The position numbers and the translations under genes were made by a program. Positions 20,501 through 29,500 of a DNA stretch of 64,000 nt are shown piece by piece. How positions within the stretch are numbered: the first letter of the stretch is position 1; every line of letters starts with the position of its first letter. Source of the stretch: Tritrichomonas musculus (taxonomy: Eukaryota; Parabasalia; Tritrichomonadida; Tritrichomonadidae); NCBI GenBank assembly GCA_039105265.1, contig JAPFFF010000021.1, forward strand, positions 310,001 through 374,000. Direction: 5' to 3'. The notes below the pieces were generated by a model. That model made no database searches. It saw only the letters and a list, made by a program, of their open reading frames with translations, and was not told the DNA's origin.

Positions 20501-23500
20501 CTGGATCAAATAAGGTGCACTTGATACAGTCACATTGAGAGCTTCTTTGATTCCATCACCTTTGATTTGGGTGCTGTAAAGAGAAGCAATTGATGAAAGA
20601 AGAAGAGATTCCTTGTTTGCACCTTCAATTGGATTAATCCAAAGCTTGATGATGTTCTTGATCTTATCTAATGCATCAGAATGGTAAAGAATTACTTTCT
20701 TGGCATCAGAATCAGAAACCTTTGATTTAATTGATGGTAAAATATCATTTTGATAATTGAAGAAGAGTTGTGCAAGTTGTGAAATGTTATTCATGTCATA
20801 TGAAATTAATCTATCTTTGTTTCTGAGTAATGAAACTGTTTGTCTAATGAATTGTCTTGTGTTTGCTGGAAGTGTTCCACTCTTTTCAGATGCAAGAACG
20901 CTTTCAAGATTGGTGACAATCAAATCAAAGTTCGACATGAAGTATCCCATCATTGTGAGATCAGATTCATTGATCCAATCTGAATATTCTTTTCCGACAA
21001 TGACAAGTGGTTGAACAATAGGACGAATCTTTTCAATTGTTGATACTTTTCTAAGCAAAAGTTGAAGAGAATCATTAACTGTCCTCATTGCCTTGTAGCC
21101 GAAAACTGCTGTTGGAAGTGATTGGCATTGTAAGAGAAGAGAAGTATCAGCTTGTTTGATTGAGTTTTCAAGCTTGATGTAATTGAATCGAGCTTCATCG
21201 TCAAACAATTCAGCATTTTCTTCAATTTGTTGAAGAAGGAATGGAAGACTCTTGGCAATTGCATTGATTTGGTAAGCTGAACGAACTGAAACATCAACAA
21301 ATAACTTGGAAAGAAGACTTTCAAGAAGTGCTGGATTAGTGCATGTTGAAAAGATTGTTCTTGCTGATCCACAAACAACAGGTGGCTGGTGCAATTTAAC
21401 AACAGGAAGTTGTACATGAGCAGCACGACTAAGATGTTGTGGAATCGTTGATTGATTATCGGAAATAATCTCCAAGTTTTCAGCGAGGTTGTCATATAAT
21501 TCGTTCTTGATTTCGGCATCCTTGTTTGTCAAAGCTTCAGAGACTTGCTTGCTTAAGAGTTCAAGTGCGTCATCTTCAAAGATTGACTTCTTAGCCATGA
21601 TGCAATCAGAGAACCTGATACGAATGAGTGGAAGAGATGTGAATTGGGCGCAAAGCTCGAATAAGTCAGTAACTGTATTCAAAGCCTTTTCATATTTAGG
21701 ATCTTCGTGTAAATGAGGAAGAAGAAGACCTGCTGTTTGATAAAGTTGGTCACAAATTTGTTGTGTCCTTCGTGGCTTGGCTGCTGCAAGGTCTTTTGAT
21801 GAAATAGCAAGTGTGTTGTTGAAAGCTGTGAGTGAATCGTATAATATTTGGATTCCTTTGACATCCTTCGACTTGGCCAATGGATCGAGCTCTTTAAGAT
21901 TGGCTGTGATGAGAGGAGTTGCAAGTTTCTTGAATTTGCTGGCACTTTCTTCAGTGAAGTGTGGACCTGAAAGGATTCTTGTCAAGAGATTCAAGTTATC
22001 GTTGAATAATCTGATATTTCTAACGATGTTTGGCTCACCAATGATTGGAGCAATTAATTCAGTTGATGTGATCAAATATGACATCTTCTCCTTAAGTTGC
22101 TGCATTGTTTGTAATTGCTTTGATTCTGGTACATTTGGTTGTAAATCTTTAAGATTTACTGTGTTAAATTGCTTTTGTACTTCTTGAAGCATCTGGTTGG
22201 CAAATGGACGGTCTAAAAGGATTTTAGCATCATTGATAGCTTTGTAGAACTCTATCAATTTAGAACATTGTTCACCAAGGCATTTGATACCATCTGGTAA
22301 TTCTTCATCGGCTTCAATCTTTCTGAATTCATTAGGATCAGAAATGATTCTCTTGTTACCTGGAAGTTGACGAATAATGTTGATAAGTTCAATTGCTCTC
22401 TTAGCGAGTTCACCAAGCTTTTGCGCAAATTGATCCTTTTGTTCAGGAGTGAGAATATCTCTAACGCTCATTGGTAATCCTGAAAGTTTCTTCAACAAAT
22501 TCAGCAAATTAAGCTTGAGATTGTTTGCCATTTCTAAGTTAAAGTCCTTAGCCTTTAGGCAAGCATCAATTGTGGCAACTGTGTCAGAAAGATCTGCAAC
22601 CCAAACATTAAAGAGCTTCGTAGCTTCGTCATTTTTAGAAACGTTTTCTGCTTTCAACAATGTCTTGATGAAATCAGAGAAATCGATAACGGCTGGTCTT
22701 AATTCCTTCATCTTAGTCTTGACGATATCTAATGATGGTGGAGTTATCTTCAAGATTTCTGCAAGAAGATCCAGAAGGTTCTTATGAGCCTTCTTGTGTT
22801 GATCATTTGTGTTAAATTCAGGAATTGGCATTATAACTGGAGTTACCTTCTTAAGTCTGCTTTGAACTTTTTCAGCGATCTTGTAGAAGTCATTTGTTGG
22901 CTTGGCTTCTTGTGACTTAAGGACGCTGATAGCATCACTAAATATTTGATTAGTTGTTGATAATTGTTCAAGAACTTGACGATTGCCTTTAATTGAAGGA
23001 GCAGCGATAAGTGCAGTCAAAACCTCCTTCATCTTTGCAATTGCATCGGATAGATTCTTGACATCAGCTGGTTTCGGTGGAATTCTAAATGGTTCCATTC
23101 TTGCCTTCTTTAATAATTCATATGTTTTGGCAGCTTGAAGAAGAAGTGTGTTGAGTTGTTGTTCAAGTTTAAGATTAGATGTTAAATCCGAAACTTCTTT
23201 AGCTGATGATTGCATCTTATCAATGATGTTCTTGAGAGCTGCAATTGCTGCTTGTGCTTGAGTAATGGCATCATCAGAGAATGGAGTTTGTCTGAGGATT
23301 GAACGAATGAGAACTTGTGAAAGATAATTATCTTTCAATTTAAGGAAATGTTGTTCAAGTCTCTCACTCAAGTCTTGATTGTTATGAACACGTGGATGCA
23401 ACAACATTTGACGAGTTACATTAAGAGTATCGCCTGTATCAAGTTGCAACTTCTGGAAGTTGATCAAATGAGGAAGCTTGGTGATATCTTCAGATGTTTC

Positions 23501-26500
23501 AGCTTCTGTCAAAGCAGACTTGATGTTTGTAATAAGGCGTTCATAAAGAACTGGATATGTAACATCAATTGTAATACGATGAAGAGCAGTTGTGAAATCT
23601 TTAACTTGAGGAAGTTTCTCAGCTAATTGAATAATACGTTGTTGAGCAAGGTAAACAATTTGACCACTCGTTGGATTCTTTTCCAATGCTGGTAAAATAA
23701 CTTCGAAGTGCTGAAGAAGATCTTTAAGGAAGAATGCAGTTGATGTTGCATTATCTTTCTCTTTATCAGTGAAACGATCAGTAACATCAGGTGATAATGT
23801 TGCATACTTGCTTAATAGCATGCTGATGTCATCGACAATCTTCTGAACATTGGCTGGTGTGATATTGATTGATGAGATCTGTGAAAGTGCATCAAGCACC
23901 TTTGGTTGGGCTCCTTGGATAATGTTGAGGAACTTTAATAGATCTCCTGATTTAGCTGTTGGACCTAATGTATCAGCTAATTGAGCAAAGATCTTCTTAA
24001 GTTCATTCAAAGCTGAAATTGCTTCAGAACGAGCCAAGTCATCGGTTGGATATCCTTCCAATTTCAAGATGTCGCCGTTTAAGGTTGCTTGAAGTAATTG
24101 GAAGTTGTTGAATTTGGCTGTTAACGATTGTAACAAATCTTTATTGGCTTTGATTTGTGAATCGCCTAAAACAGAATTTTGTAACTTGAGTAAGCTTTCA
24201 ATATCAGCAACAACAAGCTTAACTGGTCCTAATTTACCTGGGAATAATGAGAAGAATCTCTTTTGGTTTGGATTAACATGAGTTAATGCTGGAGAAGCGC
24301 GGATCTTTTCAAGTTGTGCGAGCAGCAATTGATTCAAGTCATCAAGAGTAGGAATATCATGTCCCATATCTTTTGACTTCTTAGATAATAAGGTGATAAT
24401 ATCGCTGATCTTGGCAACATCGCCAAGAAGTGGAATCAAGTGCTTCCTGATCATATCTGGATCGCCTGTTTGGTTAACAAGATCAGATGCGAAAGAAGTG
24501 ATTGTCTTTGAGGTTCCTTGAAGTTGTGCAATTAAGTTATCTGTATCTATAAGAAGATTAAGTTTTCCATAATTCTTGTGGATACAGTTTGCAAGTTGTT
24601 CTTGTAGATCAGATAAATCAAGAAGCATCATTGCAAGATCAGCATCTGCTGCTGGAATTCTCAATCCGTATGGATTGTTAAGTTCAATATCGTCCTTTAA
24701 TTTGAGCTTAAAGGTGTTAAGGCGATCTTCAATGATTCTCTTAGCTGGAAGAATTTGAGCAATGAATTTGTCAATCATCAAATCAATTTGTGGAATGAAT
24801 GATCTAAGATCTTGGTTGGATTGAACAATATCTTGAACTAATTCACGAAGACTTTCAAGTCCTTTGGAAAGACCTAAGAATAAATCACGATTTTCATCTG
24901 AAAGTTCAGCAAATCTCTTCAATTGATCGTTCATGAAGTTAAGATATCTAAGGAGATCATTGGCATCCATGTTATCAAGATTTCCACGGATATATTCTAA
25001 GTCAGAAAGAAGGTTGTCAAGTAAATCACCAGCCCTCTTGAGCATGAGGCCATCGTCAGAAGCGCGCCACATGTAGTCATTGCCATCTTCATCAAGGAAT
25101 GAATCACGGAATTCATTGCCATCATAATCATCACCTGCATGATTATATGTATCAAAGTCTAAGTCAAGACCGCGAGCTTCAATTTCGTTGAGATCATCAT
25201 AATTATCTTCAAAATTATAATAATCATCAGCAAATGCTACTACATTAATGTCATTATCATCAATCTTTTCTTCGAAACAGGGGAAGTTGAAGAATTCTGG
25301 TTTTCTGAATAAATCAAGAATATCATTGATATATGAAAAAATTTCACGTGAATGTTCAGAAGAAGAATCAATGTAGCTACGATCTGTCTTTAATGGCAAA
25401 AGTTGAATATGATTATAAATGCCGTTTTCATCGTTATATGTAATTTCAACAGAGCAATCGCTTGCAGTTCGAATATAGTTGTTGATAAAATGCCATTCAA
25501 TTGTATTTAATTCCTTATTTTTCTCATTATCCCTGATAATGATTTGATAAGGAGAAAGAAGAATTCTGGCTGGTCGTGGTTTCTTTGATGAGTTTGGATC
25601 ATTTTTATCAACATATCTAATATCATAAAATTCGGCGCCGTAGTTTGGAATTGAATTTGCAAAAATAATATATTTTTTCTTTGCAGCCTTTGGGTTCAAA
25701 GGAGGGAATGATGATGTTGCAGTCTTGAATTTACGAAGAAGATTAGAAACAGTATTTGAATTGATAGTTTTAGGCAAGTATTTAGGTAATTCTGATTCTG
25801 TCATTTGGTTAACCTTAACAATGACATCTTGTGTGGATTTGGCTTCAGCATAAAGAGAATATGCTGCTAAGACCAAAGCATTATCAAGTGAAAGTGCTAA
25901 TTTTCCTGATTTAACCATTGCTTTAACATCATCATATCCATTGTTCAAGGTGTTTTCATCATCGAGCATATCCATTGAGAAGAGATAAAATCGTCTCTTC
26001 AAAATCAATTCAACATAGTTTGGAGAAACATCTGGGATACAATACAAGAAGTCCAAAGGACGCTCAACGCCTCGCAAATATTCATATAAAGTGTAACCGA
26101 AGTGGATACCTAATTGAAGGTCAATACAGAATCCTTTGCAGATATCCAAAATAATATCGTTAATTTGATATCTCTTTTCAAACACAAAGTTATTTGGTGT
26201 GATAACTTGTGTGAGAGGATCATTTTCGACAATAAAGATTGATGAATTATTTTCGATATCAGTTACTTCTTCAAGCTTGTGTGCTGGTTGAATCCACTGA
26301 TATCCAACATCTTTTTCTTGGAAATGAATTGGTTTGTTTCTGTTAGTCTTATCTTTATTATCTCTGTCATTTGTTGCAATTATTGTATAATTTGAAGTAT
26401 TTTCATTGTATTTGTTTCTGTTTGGATATGTGATATAATACAAGCCAAGATCAGCAACCTCTTTGGAATTGAAGTCTTTGTTGAATGAAAACTTGTTTGG

Positions 26501-29500
26501 ATTTGGATGATCTAATTGTCTTGATGTATATAAGTTTACTTTGTTAGTCTTTGATTTGATGATTAGTTTTGGTGTATACAAATTGCTAAGAATTGGATTT
26601 TCTTGGCCAATTTTATCGTATTCGTAGTTGAAGATGTTGTGTCTTTCTTTTAAGAGTGGGATCAGCACTGTCTTATATTGTCGAATCAATTTGAAGATTT
26701 GAGCTGCATTCTTTGATATAAGTGTAATTGTATAAACAATACCTTCATCGTTGGCAACACGGATAATAACACGATCTTTGATATTTGAGAATTGAACAAT
26801 TGGATCATATCCGAAACTCTGAACATGCTTGTTGTCTTGTGTAATACTGATACCTTTTGGACCAATTGCAGCTTTGAAAGGTTTTTTGGCATCTTTGCTC
26901 TTTGTTTTATCAGATTTGTTTGAGAATAGAATTTGATATGCGCGAGAACCGAAATTGTTAAGTCCATAAGCAAGATCAACAAGTTCTCCAACAGGATTAA
27001 GTTTAACTTTAGTTTTCATGTCTTTGAGTTTCTTCATTACATTATCTTTGAAGTCAGCTGGAGCTTTGAAATTCTTTGGTAAGAAGTCATTAATGTTATT
27101 CTTCTTATCAGCCAAGAATTCGATTGCCTTATCAGGTGATTGTTTATTATAAACCAATTGATAAGCAAGGAAGTATTGAGCATCTTTGAAATTCCTGCCA
27201 CTTGTAAGATCAGGAATTCCAGTCATAACATTCTTAAGGAAGTCGTCATAAAGCAACTTTGAGTATAATGGTGATAATCTGTCATTTTTTGTGCTCAAAA
27301 GGAATTCGCGATGGAAGTAGAAACGATAGAATTTCTGGATTTGCTCTGGAATTGTCATGCAAAGATCAAGAGCAGTCTTTTGATTATCTTCTCCAATTGC
27401 ATAAAGTGTATAGCCAAGTGAGAAATCAACGTACATCTTGAAAGAAATTTCATCAATAAGTTGAGAAATTGGTCTTTCAACATTGAGAAGCATTTCTCTT
27501 TGGAATGAATCTGTTGTGATTTCGCACTTCTTATATGTCTTATAGATGAAAATTGTCATCTTGTTGAATGGAAATAGAGTTCCAAGGATTGTGTCTTCAT
27601 GAATCCATTCAAATTCATCATTACAACGACGGAGAAGGCATGAATATTGACCATTTGGAATTAATCCTAATTTATCAATACACTTCTCAATTATTTGTTT
27701 GCCTGTATCTTTAGCGCTGTAGGTGATCTTTTCAACTTTTTCGAAGTTTTCACAATAAACTGTGAAGATTTCAAGTCTGTCAACTTCAATATCTCTGTCC
27801 TTTTCACCATCTTCAACACGTCTTGCAAGAATCTTCTTATGAATAGTTAAATGGCTGAGGATTAATTCTGCAATTTCTTCAACTTTTTCAGATTCAACAT
27901 CAACAAATGTTGGAACTAATTCATCTTGCATACGGCTGACACTTTCAATAGCAGTTTTGGTGCAATATTTCAAGGAAAGTTCATTATCAATTGTTTGAAG
28001 TGAGATAAAGCGATCATAACGAATGCTGACCAATTCATTCTTCTTCTTTTCATCTGTGATGTAAACTCTAATTGGACCAACATACAGTAAAGCATTGGTA
28101 CGGACAACTTTTCCACGCTTTTCTTCGACAAGAATAACTGGGAAACATGTTGTTCCGAAAGTTGGTAACTTCCTTGCAATTTCGATATAATTAATCATTG
28201 CACTATCACGATCTTTAACTTTAACTGTATCAAGCATATCGGTGAACTTCTTCTTTCCAGCTTTCATATTTGGTTTGGTGAAATATGGTGGAACATATTC
28301 GATAAGTTGATCAGCAGAGGCTGGGAAGGTATCTTTGGTAATTTTTGATGGTCCATCGACATGAAGGGCATAATACATCAATTCAACTGCTTTTTCTAAT
28401 ACCATGTCAACTTTTCCGGAAAGAATGAGTGCACGAACATCACAAAATGTTGAGTAGAGGGTATTTGAATTCTCATAATCGTATTTAGAAATGATAAAGA
28501 ATCTTCTCTTGAATTCGAGTACTTCATAATGATAAGCTTGTTCTGGAATTGAAATTGCCAAATTTAATGGTCTTGATTCCTTTCCTTCTTCAGGAAGATA
28601 TAGTGTAAATCCGAAGTGATTCTTCAAATCGACTTTACTTGCGATAAATGGAACAAGATCTTCAACTTTTTCAACAATATGTAAAATTAGAGTTTTAGTG
28701 ATACCCATTGAAAAGATAATCTTGGCTCTGGGAAATTCTTCAAGAATAAACATAACTGTTTTACGAACAGGGTCTTTGCTTTCCAATGTTTCATCATCAA
28801 GAACCCATTTGTAATCTGTTCCTTTGAACCAAAGAAGTGGGCAATACTTAATCTTTCTTTGTTCAATTTCTTTTCTTTTAGCTGCACTGAAAAGAACTGG
28901 AATGACTTGTTGAGTTGTTTCAACTCCAGTCTTGCAAACTTCAATCCACATAATAGGAAGATTTTCTCTCTTTTTAAGTTCAGCAGAAATTTGGAAATCA
29001 AGCATTCTTGTGCGTAATATACCATTTTCATCAATATATCCGCCTTTAAGTCTTTTGGCGATATCTTCTGCTTCTTGCTTCTTTCTTCTTTGTTGAGCAA
29101 GCATAAGATCACGAATTATCTTAATATTGTAGTTCAAAAGCATTAAAACTGTATCAATGTTGTCAATCTTTAAATCAACAGTTCTGGTAATATCAGGATG
29201 ATCTTGGTCTCCAAAGTTAATAATTAATTGATGTCCCATTGATGTAAAGGAAATGATTTTTCTGTATGAAATGGAATATGTCGGCTTCTTTGCATTTTGT
29301 TGGGCAAAAATAACTTTAAGTGGACCAATTGACATGACCATATCTTTAATAGATTTTCCACGAGCTTTTGGTGTTGTTTCCTTGTATTGAACAGTAAATT
29401 TTTCTTCACCAAAGCCAGGAAGTTGACGAATTGTTCCAAGATATGATTTTGAAGCCTGGAAACGATCATGTTGTGGTGATTCCTTGAGGGCTTTGGTGAA